Source: an uncultured Burkholderiales bacterium (GTDB lineage Bacteria; Pseudomonadota; Gammaproteobacteria; Burkholderiales; Burkholderiaceae_C). Taken from it: DNA of 39,409 nucleotides. Location: the NCBI GenBank assembly GCA_937871935.1, contig CALMQI010000015.1:1-39409 (forward strand). Reading direction: 5' to 3'. Under the pieces are notes generated by a model. It searched no databases. It saw only the letters and a program-made list of their open reading frames with translations, and had not been told where the DNA came from. The position numbers and the translations under genes were made by a program. Positions 15,030 through 24,700 of the stretch are shown in pieces (within the stretch, counting starts at the first letter, position 1; each line of letters begins with the position of its first letter).

Positions 15030-17795
15030 ATGTTGTCGACTCCGCTGGTTCTCGCCGTCTCGCTGGCCTATCTGCTGCTGCTGTTCGCGGTGGCGGCGTT
15101 CGCCGACCGGCGGGCGCGGCAGGGCCGCTCGCTGATCGGCAATGCGTGGGTGTACACGCTGTCGATGGGCGTGTACTGCACCGCGTGGACCTACTTCGGC
15201 AGCGTCGGCCGCGCGGCCAGCGCGGGGGTCTGGTTCCTGCCGATCTACCTGGGCCCGACGCTGGCGATGGTGCTGGCGGCGCTGGTGCTGCGCAAGATGA
15301 TCCGCATCGCGCGCGGGCAGCGCATCACTTCGATCGCCGATTTCATCGCCAGCCGGCACGGCAAGAGCCCGCTGATCGCCGGCCTGGTGACGCTGATCGC
15401 GGTGGTGGGCATCGTGCCGTACATGGCGCTGCAATTGAAGGCGGTGGCCAGCGGCTACGCGGTGCTGACGGCGCAAGCGCAGAGCCACGGCGCGTGGTGG
15501 GGCGACAGCACCTTCTACGTCGCCCTCGCGCTGGCCGGCTTCACGGTGCTGTTCGGCACCCGGCACCTCGACACCACCGAGCGCCACGAGGGCATGGTGG
15601 CGGCGATCGCGGTGGAGTCGGTGGTCAAGCTGCTGGCCTTCCTGGCCGTCGGCATCTTCGTGACCTGGGGCCTGTTCGACGGGCCGGCGGCGTTGTTCGA
15701 CCGCGCACAGGACGTGCCCGACGTGCGCAAGCTGCTGCAAAGCGGCGCCTCGTTCGCCTACGACCAGTGGTTCGCGCTGACGCTGCTGGCCATGCTGTCG
15801 GTGATCTTCCTGCCGCGGCAGTTCCAGGTCATGGTGGTGGAAAACGTCGACGAGCGCCACGTGCGCCGCGCGGCATGGGCGTTTCCGCTGTACCTGCTGC
15901 TGATCAACCTGTTCGTGCTGCCGATCGCGATCGGCGGCCTGCTGCACTTCGGCCCCGGCCGCATGGACCCCGAGACCTTCGTGCTGTCGCTGCCGCTGAC
16001 CGAAGGCCATGGCACCCTGGCGCTGCTGGCCTTCGTCGGCGGTCTGTCGGCGGCCACCGGCATGGTGATCGTCGAGACGATCGCGGTGGCGACGATGGTG
16101 TGCAACGACTTGGTGATGCCGCTGCTGCTGCGGACGGTGCGGTTCGGTGCGGGCGGCAAACCCGGCGCCCGCGGTGTCGCGGGCGACCTGACCGGCCTGC
16201 TGCTCGGCATCCGGCGCAGCGCCATCGTCGTGCTGCTGCTGCTCGGTTATCTGTACTTCCGTGTCGCCGGCGAGGCCTATGCGCTGGTCAGCATCGGGCT
16301 GATCAGCTTTGCGGCGGTCGCGCAGTTCGCGCCGGCGCTGCTCGGCGGCATGTACTGGAAGGGCGGCACGCGCGAAGGCGCCCTGGCCGGGCTCGGCGCG
16401 GGCTTTGCGCTGTGGGTCTACACGCTGATGCTGCCGTCGATCGCCAAGTCGGGCTGGGTGGCCACCGACTTCCTGATGCACGGACCCTTCGGCATCGCCT
16501 GGCTCAAGCCCGAGCAGCTGTTCGGGTTGACGCGGCTCGATGGACTGACGCATTCGCTGTTCTGGAGCCTGCTGGCCAACGCCGGCCTGTACGTCGCGGT
16601 GTCGCTCAGGCGCGTGCCGACCGCGGGCGAGATGAGCCAGGCGCTGCTGTTCGTCGACGCGATGCGGCGTCCGCGCGCGGCCGATGGCCAGCAGCCGGTG
16701 TTCTGGCGCGGTACCGCGCGCGTGGCCGATCTGCTGGCGCTGGCCGGGCGCTTTCTCGGCCACGACGCGGCGCAGCGCCTGTTCGCCGAGCACGCGCGTC
16801 GCGTCGGGGCGGCCGGCATCGAACAGATCCCGGCCGACGCGCGGCTGGTGCAGTTCGTCGAGACGCAACTGGCCGGCGCGGTCGGCAGCGCATCGGCGCG
16901 CGTGATGATCGCCGCCACCGTCGAGGAGGAGACACTCGCCCTGGACGACGTGACGCGCATCCTCGACGAGGCCTCGCGCGAGGCGATGCAGCTGCGCGCC
17001 TACTCGCACGAGCTGGAGGAGAAGTCGCGCTCGCTGGCGCAGGCCGGTGCCGAACTGCGGGCCGCCAACGAGCAGCTGAAGAGCCTGGACCGGTTGAAGG
17101 ACGACTTCATGTCGTCGGTGACGCACGAACTGCGCACGCCGCTCACGTCGATCCGCGCGCTGGCCGAGCTGATGGTCGACGACTCCGACATGCCGGCGGC
17201 GCAGCGCGCCCAGTTCACCGGCATCATCGTCGCCGAGACGGAGCGCCTGAGCCGGCTGGTCAACCAGGTGCTCGACATGGCCAAGATCGAATCCGGTCAC
17301 GCGCAATGGCACAACGCCGACGTCGACATGCGGGCGCTGGCTGAAGGCGCCGTGCAGACCACGCGCGAGCTGTTTCGCGAGCGCGGTGCCGAGGTCACGC
17401 TGCAGGCTGAGGCGGGTCTGCCGCTGTTGCGCGCCGACCCCGACCGGCTGACGCAGGTGCTGCTCAACCTGCTGTCCAATGCGGCCAAGTTCGTGCCGGT
17501 GCAGGGTGGCCGCGTGACGGTGCGCCTGTCGCGCAGCGACCGCGCGCTGCGCGTCGAGGTGCACGACAACGGCCCCGGCGTGCCGGCCGAGCAGCGCAGC
17601 CTGATCTTCCAGAAGTTCCGCCAAGGCGGCGACGCCGCCAACCGCCCGCAGGGCACCGGCCTCGGGCTGCCGATCAGCCGCCAGATCGTCGAACATTTCG
17701 GCGGGCGCATGTGGCTCGACGCGTCGCCGGGCCCCGGTGCCTGCTTCGGCTTCGAACTGCCGCTGTCGCTCGCCTTGCAGGAGGCCATGCCATGA
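15030..17795 (+). CDS. SLC5/STAC-type transporter-like sensor histidine kinase (CbrA/CrbS class)
   Basis: The 921-residue protein has an N-terminal sodium:solute symporter-like domain of about 13 helices (residues 1-530) and a STAC-like segment (~560-635; DLLALAGRFLGHDAAQRLF to RVMIAATVEEE). A coiled coil (~650-690) and a kinase core with H699 in VTHELRTPLTSI follow, with N-box LLNLLSNAAKFV, G1 HDNGPGVP and G2 GTGLGLPIS. I see no PAS domain between STAC and kinase. Relatives couple solute passage or binding (histidine, acetate) to phosphotransfer. Its stop overlaps the ATG of a lone receiver gene rather than of a DNA-binding regulator, unlike CbrA/CbrB. The ATG at 15030 lacks a strong Shine-Dalgarno, so coupling to the small membrane protein is possible. 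Confidence 0.92.
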   Translation: MLSTPLVLAVSLAYLLLLFAVAAFADRRARQGRSLIGNAWVYTLSMGVYCTAWTYFGSVGRAASAGVWFLPIYLGPTLAMVLAALVLRKMIRIARGQRITSIADFIASRHGKSPLIAGLVTLIAVVGIVPYMALQLKAVASGYAVLTAQAQSHGAWWGDSTFYVALALAGFTVLFGTRHLDTTERHEGMVAAIAVESVVKLLAFLAVGIFVTWGLFDGPAALFDRAQDVPDVRKLLQSGASFAYDQWFALTLLAMLSVIFLPRQFQVMVVENVDERHVRRAAWAFPLYLLLINLFVLPIAIGGLLHFGPGRMDPETFVLSLPLTEGHGTLALLAFVGGLSAATGMVIVETIAVATMVCNDLVMPLLLRTVRFGAGGKPGARGVAGDLTGLLLGIRRSAIVVLLLLGYLYFRVAGEAYALVSIGLISFAAVAQFAPALLGGMYWKGGTREGALAGLGAGFALWVYTLMLPSIAKSGWVATDFLMHGPFGIAWLKPEQLFGLTRLDGLTHSLFWSLLANAGLYVAVSLRRVPTAGEMSQALLFVDAMRRPRAADGQQPVFWRGTARVADLLALAGRFLGHDAAQRLFAEHARRVGAAGIEQIPADARLVQFVETQLAGAVGSASARVMIAATVEEETLALDDVTRILDEASREAMQLRAYSHELEEKSRSLAQAGAELRAANEQLKSLDRLKDDFMSSVTHELRTPLTSIRALAELMVDDSDMPAAQRAQFTGIIVAETERLSRLVNQVLDMAKIESGHAQWHNADVDMRALAEGAVQTTRELFRERGAEVTLQAEAGLPLLRADPDRLTQVLLNLLSNAAKFVPVQGGRVTVRLSRSDRALRVEVHDNGPGVPAEQRSLIFQKFRQGGDAANRPQGTGLGLPISRQIVEHFGGRMWLDASPGPGACFGFELPLSLALQEAMP

Positions 17796-18169
17796 CACAG
17801 AAAGTGCTGATCGCCGACGACGAACCGAACATCGTCGTTTCGCTGGAGTTCCTGATGAAGCGCGAGGGCTACCAGGTGCTGGTGGCGCGCGACGGCGTGC
17901 AGGCGCTGGCGACGATCCAGCGCGAACGGCCGGCACTGGTGCTGCTGGACGTGATGATGCCGGGCAAGACCGGTTTCGAGGTCTGCCAGGCGGTGCGCGC
18001 CGACGACACGCTGGCGGGCGTGAAGATCGTGCTGCTCACCGCCAAGGGCCGCGACACCGACGTCGCCAAGGGCATGGCGCTTGGCGCCGACGCCTACGTG
18101 ATCAAGCCGTTCTCGACCAAGGAGCTGGCGGCCCGGGTGCGTGAGCTGCTTCAGCAGGGCGGCGCGTGA
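17792..18169 (+). CDS. Stand-alone (CheY-like) receiver domain response regulator
   Basis: The 125-residue protein consists only of a receiver domain: acidic DDE at 9-11, phospho-acceptor D53 in LLDVMMPG, T83 and K105 (AYVIKPF). There is no output domain. It overlaps the sensor kinase stop (ATGA) and the start of the exonuclease fusion gene (GTGA), so the three proteins should be made together. It probably takes phosphate from H699 of the sensor kinase and signals by protein contact. The pseudokinase-exonuclease encoded next is the nearest candidate partner, by position only. Confidence 0.92.
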   Translation: MTQKVLIADDEPNIVVSLEFLMKREGYQVLVARDGVQALATIQRERPALVLLDVMMPGKTGFEVCQAVRADDTLAGVKIVLLTAKGRDTDVAKGMALGADAYVIKPFSTKELAARVRELLQQGGA

Positions 18170-20346
18170 AGAAGCTGCCGCTGCAACGCATGGCCGCGGC
18201 GCTGGCGCCGGCGTTGCTGCTGGGGCTGTGGGGCGTGGCGGGCACGGCCTTCGTGGCGTCGACGCTGGACGAGGCTGTGCGCAGCGCCTGGCTGCAGGCC
18301 ATCGAGCCGCTGGCGGCACCGCTGCTGCTGATGTGGCTGCTGCTGTCAGGGCTGTGCGGCTGGGGCGTCGACAAGGCCTGGATGCGCTGGGTCGCGCCGC
18401 CCGCGCAGCTGGCGGAGCAGGCACGGCTGCTGGTGGCCACCGACACCGCGCGCGAGATCCCGCCGCTGCCCGGCGACGGGCTGAGGGCGCTGCGCGAGGC
18501 GATCAATGCGCTGGCGCGCCAGCGCGGCGAGCTGCGCGCCGACATGGCGCGCCAGGTGCAGGCGGCCGTGGAGGCCGGGGGCCGCGAAATCGAGCACGAG
18601 CGCAGCCGCCTGGCCGCGCTGATGAGCGAGCTGACGCAAAGTGTCGTCGTCTGCAACCTCGATGGCCGCGTGCTGCTGTACAACAACCGCGCCCGCATCC
18701 AGTTTCGCGCGCTGTCGGACGCGCCGGCGCTGGCCGACGGCGCCGAGCTGATCGGCCTGGGCCGCTCGATCTACGCGGTGTTCGACCGCAAGCTCGTCGC
18801 GCATGCGCTGGAGAGCATCCGCCAGCGCATGCAGCGCGGCGCCGCGCAGCCGTCGGCGCAGTTCGTCACCACCACGCGCGGCGGCCAGCTGCTGCGCGCG
18901 CAGATGGCGCCCGTTAGAGCCGGCGACGCCGACGCCGAGATCAGCGGCTTCGTGCTGATGCTCGACAACATCACGCGCGACTTCGCCGACGAGTCGCAGC
19001 GTGACCGGCTGCTGCACGCCATGGCCGAGGGCAGCCGCGCATCACTCGGCAACCTGCAGGCCGCGCTCGAGATGCTCGAGTATCCCGACCTCGACGAGCC
19101 GACGCGCGAGCGCTTCCTCGGCGTCATCCGTGACGAGGCGCGCGCCATGGCGGCGCGCCTGAACGAGCTGGCCAGCCACAGCGCGCAGACGCAGAAGACA
19201 CGCTGGCCGCTGGAGGACATGCTGGGCGCCGACCTGGTGGCCGCATCGCAACGCCGCATCGAGGCGCTGTACGACTGCCGGATGGCGGCCACCGAGGTGG
19301 ATGGCTCGCTGTGGCTGCGCGTGGACAGCTTCTCGCTGCTGCAGGCGCTGGCGTTCCTGGCCGGCCGGCTGGTCGAGGACTACGAGATCCGCACGCTGCA
19401 GCTGCGTCTGGCCGCCGCGCCCGACGTCGAGGGTCGCGCGCAGCTCGACCTGCTGTGGATCGGCCAGGCGATGAGCACCGAGACGGTGATCGGCTGGGAG
19501 ACCGAGGGCATGAAAGTCGGCACCGAGAGCATGGCGCTGAGCGTACGCGACGTCGTCGAACGCCACGGCGGCGAGTTCTGGTTCGAACGCGAGCGCGTGC
19601 GCCAGGCCGCGTTCTTCCGCTTCCTGCTGCCGCTGGCCGATGCGCGCGCCGAGCTCGATGCGAGCCTGTTCGTGCGCAGCGACAGCCGGCCGGAGTACTA
19701 CGACTTCGATCTGTTCAAGGCGAGCGAGCCGGCGCGCGAGTGGGCCGAGCGCCGACTGGTCGATCTGAGCTACACCGTGTTCGACACCGAGACCACCGGG
19801 CTGAACCCCTCGCAGGGCGACGAGATCATCCAGATCGGCGCGGCGCGCATCGTCAACGGCAAGCTGCGGCGGCAGGAGTGCTTCGAGCAGCTGGTCGACC
19901 CGCAGCGCGTGATCCCACCGGCGTCGATCCCGATCCACGGCATCCGACCCGAGATGGTGGCCGGCCAGCCGACGCTGCCGCAGGTGCTGCCGTCGTTTCA
20001 CGCGTTCGCGCACGACAGCGTGCTGGTGGCGCACAACGCGGCGTTCGACATGCGCTTCCTGCAGCTGAAGGAAGAAGCCACCGGCGTGAAGTTCGAGCAG
20101 CCGGTGCTCGACACGCTGCTGCTGTCGGCCGTGGTGCACCCGAACCAGGATTCGCACGGCCTGGAGGCGATTGCCGAGCGCCTGGACGTGCCGGTGATGG
20201 GTCGCCACACGGCCCTGGGCGACGCGATGGTCACCGCCGAAGTGTTCCTCAAGCTGCTGCCGCTGCTGGCCGAGATGGGCATCCATACGCTCGGCCAGGC
20301 GCGCGAGGCGGCGCAGAAGACGTACTACGCGCGGATCAGCTACTGA
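18166..20346 (+). CDS. Membrane pseudo-histidine-kinase fused to a DEDDh 3'-5' exonuclease
   Basis: The 726-residue protein has two membrane helices (~10-32 and ~48-66), a HAMP-like/coiled-coil linker (~78-150) and a PAS-like domain (~152-270, ending GFVLMLDNITR). A dimerisation-like helical pair (~272-340) follows, in which the usual SHELRTPL is SRASLGNL (no phospho-His). Next comes an ATPase-like region (~345-490) lacking recognisable N and G boxes. The C-terminus is a complete DnaQ-like exonuclease (~533-705) with D540/E542 in FDTETTGL, D628 in AHNAAFD, H681 and D686. The nuclease should be active, in the cytoplasm at the membrane; the kinase part should not phosphorylate. The GTG start at 18166 overlaps the receiver gene. 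Its last ten codons recur at the end of the PAP2 gene at 26724. Confidence 0.88.
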   Translation: MKKLPLQRMAAALAPALLLGLWGVAGTAFVASTLDEAVRSAWLQAIEPLAAPLLLMWLLLSGLCGWGVDKAWMRWVAPPAQLAEQARLLVATDTAREIPPLPGDGLRALREAINALARQRGELRADMARQVQAAVEAGGREIEHERSRLAALMSELTQSVVVCNLDGRVLLYNNRARIQFRALSDAPALADGAELIGLGRSIYAVFDRKLVAHALESIRQRMQRGAAQPSAQFVTTTRGGQLLRAQMAPVRAGDADAEISGFVLMLDNITRDFADESQRDRLLHAMAEGSRASLGNLQAALEMLEYPDLDEPTRERFLGVIRDEARAMAARLNELASHSAQTQKTRWPLEDMLGADLVAASQRRIEALYDCRMAATEVDGSLWLRVDSFSLLQALAFLAGRLVEDYEIRTLQLRLAAAPDVEGRAQLDLLWIGQAMSTETVIGWETEGMKVGTESMALSVRDVVERHGGEFWFERERVRQAAFFRFLLPLADARAELDASLFVRSDSRPEYYDFDLFKASEPAREWAERRLVDLSYTVFDTETTGLNPSQGDEIIQIGAARIVNGKLRRQECFEQLVDPQRVIPPASIPIHGIRPEMVAGQPTLPQVLPSFHAFAHDSVLVAHNAAFDMRFLQLKEEATGVKFEQPVLDTLLLSAVVHPNQDSHGLEAIAERLDVPVMGRHTALGDAMVTAEVFLKLLPLLAEMGIHTLGQAREAAQKTYYARISY
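20317..20346 (+). repeat. Left copy of a 30-bp near-repeat at the exonuclease 3' end
   Basis: The last 30 bases of the exonuclease gene match the last 30 bases of the PAP2 gene (26695-26724) at 27 positions. The final 20 (acgcgcggatcagctactga, 20327-20346) are identical, in the same reading frame and orientation. Similarity ends at the stop codon. The stop codon of the opposed methyltransferase gene (20336-20338) also lies inside it. Confidence 0.85.
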
Positions 20347-21211
20347 CCGCGCATATCGCGTCACTGCCTCGCCGAGAGGGCTCGCCTGGGCGGGCACGCC
20401 GACCTGCGGCGAGAAGGCGGTCGGCGCGTTCCTGAGGCAGCGGGGCGGTCGCCGAGGCCAGGACGATGCTGTCGTAGCCCAGGCGCGCTCGCAGATCGAC
20501 AGTCCGCACTTCGAGCTGAAGTTGTCCAGGCTCGACACCGGCTTCGAACAGTACGCCAGCGAGGTCATGCTCATCGACGTTGGCGCACGCGAAGCGGCAC
20601 GGGCCCACGCGATATGCTCGGCAACGGCGCAGAGCCGCCGTGATGAACAGGCCGCCGGGTGCAAGCTGACGCAATATGTTGCGCACGTAGCGACGCCAGA
20701 TTGCCTGATCGCCGGTTGCGCTCTCGGCGCAATAGCAGGACACGACGACGTCGTAGCGCCCGAGGCTCGGCGCTGACAGGGCTGACCGGAGTCCCGCGTC
20801 GCCCCGCAGGCATCGAGTCACTCGCGATCGGACCAGATGTTCGCGTTCGACGATCTGCCGCTCGCTCGGCACACGGACGCCCTCACACTTGAGGACGTGC
20901 CGGCCGAACTCACGCCAATCGTGCGCCGATCCATCGCGCCGCAGCCAGCGCCGGACGTGCAACAGGTTCGACTCCAGATAGTCGGCCACATGAAGTTCAC
21001 GCGAGTGCGGTGCCAGCGGCAACAGGTGATGCACGGTGGGGCCAACGCCGAAAACCAGGGTACGGCCCGGCGTCGCGATTCGGCCGCAGGCCCTGACGAT
21101 GAAATCCAGCGTCGCGGCCTCGTCGGCTTCGACGTGGCGGTAGTACTGCTGCAGATACTGAGCGGCGTCCCATTGATCGAAATCGGACATCGCCGCTTCG
21201 ATCGGGATCAT
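20336..21211 (-). CDS. NNMT/PNMT/TEMT-family SAM-dependent methyltransferase
   Basis: The 291-residue protein is of the class I methyltransferase fold. The N-terminal segment DQWDAAQYLQQYY is like that of small-molecule N-methyltransferases of the NNMT group. Motif I is LVFGVGPTVHHLLPL (GxGPT form), motif II acid is in ADYLESNL, and the later strand is DVVVSCYCAESA then LAPGGLFITAAL. It should transfer a methyl group from SAM to a small amine, or possibly a thiol; the substrate is unknown. The ATG at 21211 has GGGAG seven bases upstream and overlaps the preceding gene's stop (ATGA); a second ATG at 21190 is possible. The 3' end overlaps the opposed exonuclease gene by 11 bases. The composition looks somewhat less GC-extreme than its neighbours. 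Confidence 0.82.
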   Translation of the reverse strand: MIPIEAAMSDFDQWDAAQYLQQYYRHVEADEAATLDFIVRACGRIATPGRTLVFGVGPTVHHLLPLAPHSRELHVADYLESNLLHVRRWLRRDGSAHDWREFGRHVLKCEGVRVPSERQIVEREHLVRSRVTRCLRGDAGLRSALSAPSLGRYDVVVSCYCAESATGDQAIWRRYVRNILRQLAPGGLFITAALRRCRAYRVGPCRFACANVDEHDLAGVLFEAGVEPGQLQLEVRTVDLRARLGYDSIVLASATAPLPQERADRLLAAGRRARPGEPSRRGSDAICAVSS

Positions 21212-21564
21212 TCCGCGCTCCCGGTTCGCGCCAGCAGCCAGGCGATCCCGGCGAGCACGCCGAGGGCCACCGCCTGATCCGTCCACTGCCAGCGCAGGAA
21301 CTGACCGCTCAGAATAGCGACGCCGATGATGGTGGCGGCAAACCACACCAGCGTCTGCGCTTCCGTGGAAACGACACCCCAGCCGCTGAGGGTGCGCAAC
21401 GCGAGCCAGTACATGGCCACGCCGAACTGGAAGAAGACGGCGGAGTACAGGGCCTCGCGACCGCTGAATGTCCCGCCCTGCCAGACCCGTGCGGCATGCA
21501 CGAAACCCAGCGCATCGGCCGCGCCGCAGGCCAGAGTCGCCGCCAACAGGATCAACAGGTCCAT
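21208..21564 (-). CDS. Small four-helix membrane protein coupled to the methyltransferase
   Basis: The 118-residue protein has four hydrophobic segments (about 2-22, 38-58, 68-86 and 93-112) joined by short polar loops; no signal peptide is needed beyond the first helix. I do not recognise the family. AAGGGAG seven bases before the ATG supports the start at 21564. The stop overlaps the methyltransferase ATG by four bases, so the two are co-translated. It may hold the enzyme at the membrane, or export or import its substrate or product; this is inferred from coupling only. The ~170 bases upstream, back to the kinase gene, hold a short hairpin (21699-21713) but no clear promoter. Confidence 0.75.
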   Translation of the reverse strand: MDLLILLAATLACGAADALGFVHAARVWQGGTFSGREALYSAVFFQFGVAMYWLALRTLSGWGVVSTEAQTLVWFAATIIGVAILSGQFLRWQWTDQAVALGVLAGIAWLLARTGSAE

Positions 21565-21733
21565 CGCATCGCTCCCTTGTGCGTCTCATCAGGGAATACG
21601 AGGCGCCGATGCGCCGGCGGACATTGCCGGCGGCGCCACCGCGCCATCGTGGGATGCGGTGTCCGGATCGGCCGGTGGCGAGCCAGCGACGCCGGCATGC
21701 AGCCACGGGCTGCACTGGTCGCTGCAATGACGG

Positions 21734-24700
21734 CTACGCGTTGACCATCGCCCGCACCGCGTCGGGATAGCGCCGGAACTGCGGTCCGAGTGACGGTTGC
21801 GCGGCGAGCACACGATCGGCCTGCTGCAGGCGAGCCCGCGCTTCGTTGGCCTGGCCTGCTTGCGCCAGCGCGTGGGCCCATGCGGCGTGGACCGCGGCGC
21901 GCTGCGGGTGATGCTCGTAGAGCGGGCGCACGAGTGCGTCGAGCGCGTTCAGGTGTGGCCAGGCTTCCTCGAGGCGCTGCATCGCGATCAGGCCGCGCGT
22001 GGCCAGCAGGCGCAGCGCGATCTCGGTCAGCGCTGGCCGTTCGCCCGCGGGCAGATCGAGGTGTCGCGGCAGATGCGCTTGGGCGACCGACAGTGCACCG
22101 TCGGGGCGCTGCAATTCGAGCAGGCATTCAGCCCGCAGGCGTTCTGCCACGTCACGCGGTGCGCCGTAGGGTTGCGGCGTCGCCGGCGACGGTGCTCGGG
22201 CGAGCAAGTCATCGAACGAGGTCAGCGCCTCGGCGAAGCGCCCCTGCGCCATCGCGACCATCACGATGCGGTTGCGACTGACGAGGGTGAGTCGGTGCTG
22301 CGGACCGAACATGTCGGAGCGCAGCTGCGCCGAGCGTTCGTGCCACTGCCTGGCTTCTTCGAATTCGCCGGTATCGGCGAGGAAACGCGCCTTGACGCTC
22401 ATCGCAATCGTCGACTCGGTCGGCTCGATGCTCTCGCACAACGCGTCGACGCCGTCGGCGACCCATGGCGCCGCCTCATCGATGCGGCCGTCCTCGAGCA
22501 GCAGGTCGGCGCGAGCCTGGGCGAGGCGTTGCTGCGTCAGCGGCGGATAACGGTCGGGCCGTCGCTGCACGGCGGCCGCAGGGCGGCCGATCAGCTCCAG
22601 CGCTTCGGCCACTCGACCCATCAGCAGCAGCGGCTTGATGAACTCGAAGACGATGCGCACCGCAGAAGGGTGGTCGGGCTCGCCGACGGCTTCGAACACC
22701 GCCAGGGCGCCGCGCAACTCGGCCTCCGCCTCGGTGAAACGATGCCCGCTGGCGAGCAGCCGCGCAAGCTCGACCCGCCGTTCGATGGCCACGGGATCCG
22801 TGGCTTCGCGACCCTGCGCATCACACTCGATCGCTTCGCGCAGGAAAGCTTCGGCCTCGTCGATGCGCCCGTGACGCGCACTCTCCGAGCACAGCGCGTC
22901 CAGGATGTCGGCGCGCATCACGGAGTCGCCGGTGCGCCATCGCGGCGACGCTGTCGCGGACTGGATCCAGCGCGAACCTTCATCGTTGTGTCCCAAGTAG
23001 TGATGCGCAACACCGAGAATGGCCTGAACATGTGCGCGCGCGAGCACTGCGGCCGCATCGTCGTGCCCATCGAGCGTCGCCAGCGCCACTTGATACGCCT
23101 CGATGCCGGCAGCGACGTCGTCGGACTCGACCAGTGCCTTGCCGATCTCGGCGTGAAGGCGCGCTCGCTCGATCGCCCCCGCGCCGCGACCCTCGAGCCT
23201 GGTTGCTAGTTCGCGCCGCAGTCCGATCGCGGGCGCGTGCACGCCGAGCCCCTGGAACAGCTGGGCGACAACGCCGAGTAATGCCTCCTGCACCTGCGGA
23301 TCGCTCGACGGGCGTTCGTGCAGGCGCTGCGCGGCGCGCTCGAGCAGCTGATCCACCGTGGTGGCGCGTCGCTGCTCGGCGCTGATGGCGCCGAAGCCGG
23401 CACTGCCCAGCAGATCGACCAGGAACTTCTGCACCGCATCGGCGCGGGCTGCCTGCTGCGCGGTGGCGCGCGCTTGAGCGAAAGCGCGACGTGCCTGCCA
23501 CAGCGTGGCGCCCAGGCCGGCGGTCAGCGCAACGATCAGCAGTGCCGTCGCGCCCAGCCCCACCGCCGCAGCGAGCGCGACCAGCGCAACCGCACTCAGC
23601 GAGATGAGCAGCGCGTGCGCGCGCCACAGGCGCAGCGCGCGATAGGACAGTGAATCGGGCCGGGCCAGCACGCGCTCGTTGCTTTGATAGCGGCGCAGGT
23701 CCGCCGCGAACGCATCGACGCTCGCATAACGACGCTCGGGCTCCTTGCGCAATGCCTGGTTGAGGATCGCGTCGAGGTCGCCGCGAAGCTCGCGGGCCGT
23801 GGCCTTGTCGCTGGCGCGGGCGCTGGCCGGCGGCGGTGCGGCCGAGACAACTGCCTCTTCCAGCTCGGCTGCGCTGCCGCGCTTCAGCCGATAGGGCTTG
23901 TCGCCGGCCAGCAGTTCGTACGCCACCACGCCGAGGCCGTAGACATCGCTGGCGACCGACAGCGAGTCGCCGCGCACCTGCTCCGGGCTTGCATACTCGG
24001 GCGTCAGTGCGCGGCCGGCCGCGCGCGTCAGCGCGGTCTCGGCGGCGCGGTCGTCGCGCATCAGCTTGGCGATGCCGAAGTCGAGCAGACGCACCTGTGC
24101 GTCGGCCGTGACGAGGATGTTCGACGGTTTCAGGTCGCGGTGCAGCACCTGTTGGCGGTGGGCGTGGGCCACTGCGGCGGCCACATCGAGCAGCAGGCGA
24201 ACTCGGGCACGGGTGTCGAGCGCGCGCTCGCGGCAGTACACGTCGATCGGCTGGCCGTCGACATACTCCATCGCCAGCCAGGGCCGACCGGCGGTATCGA
24301 CGCCGGCGTCGTACAGCCGCGCGATGTTCGGGTGTTCGAGCGAGGCGAGGATGTCGCGCTCTCGGGCCAGTCGTTCGCCGAGTGCGCCGTCCCAGGTCAG
24401 CCGCGGCAGCTTCAGCGCGACCTGGCGCTTGAGCGCGCCGTCGGCGCGTTCGGCCAGCCAGACGGCGCCCATGCCGCCGCGGCCGATCTCGCGCTGCAGC
24501 CGATATGGCCCGACGGCATCACCCGCCGCGGGCTCGCCGGTGGCGGACGCAAGCGCGCTCGGCGGCTCGAGCTTGGCAATCGTCTCGAGAAATTCGCCGG
24601 TCTCGACACGAGCCTGCTCTTGCAGCAACCGACGTAGCGTGTCGCGCAGCTCGGCCGGCTCGATCGCGGCGCTCTCGACCCAGCGTGCCCGCTCGGCCGC

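Noticed and set aside
15034-15059. A second TGTCGA-N16-CGTC (ECF42-like promoter) match
   Set aside because: It lies inside the first codons of the sensor-kinase gene, after its start, so it cannot drive that gene as annotated. Short GC-rich motifs of this sort arise easily by chance here.
14151-17936. Very long open frame (about 1260 codons) on the minus strand
   Set aside because: It lies opposite the ECF42 and sensor-kinase genes, whose family motifs are unmistakable. Its translation is rich in Arg, His, Gln and Ala without any motif, as expected from the antisense frame of GC-rich genes.
21699-21713. Short hairpin after the Ser/Thr kinase gene as terminator
   Set aside because: It has only a six-base stem with no T-run on the minus strand; too weak to call.
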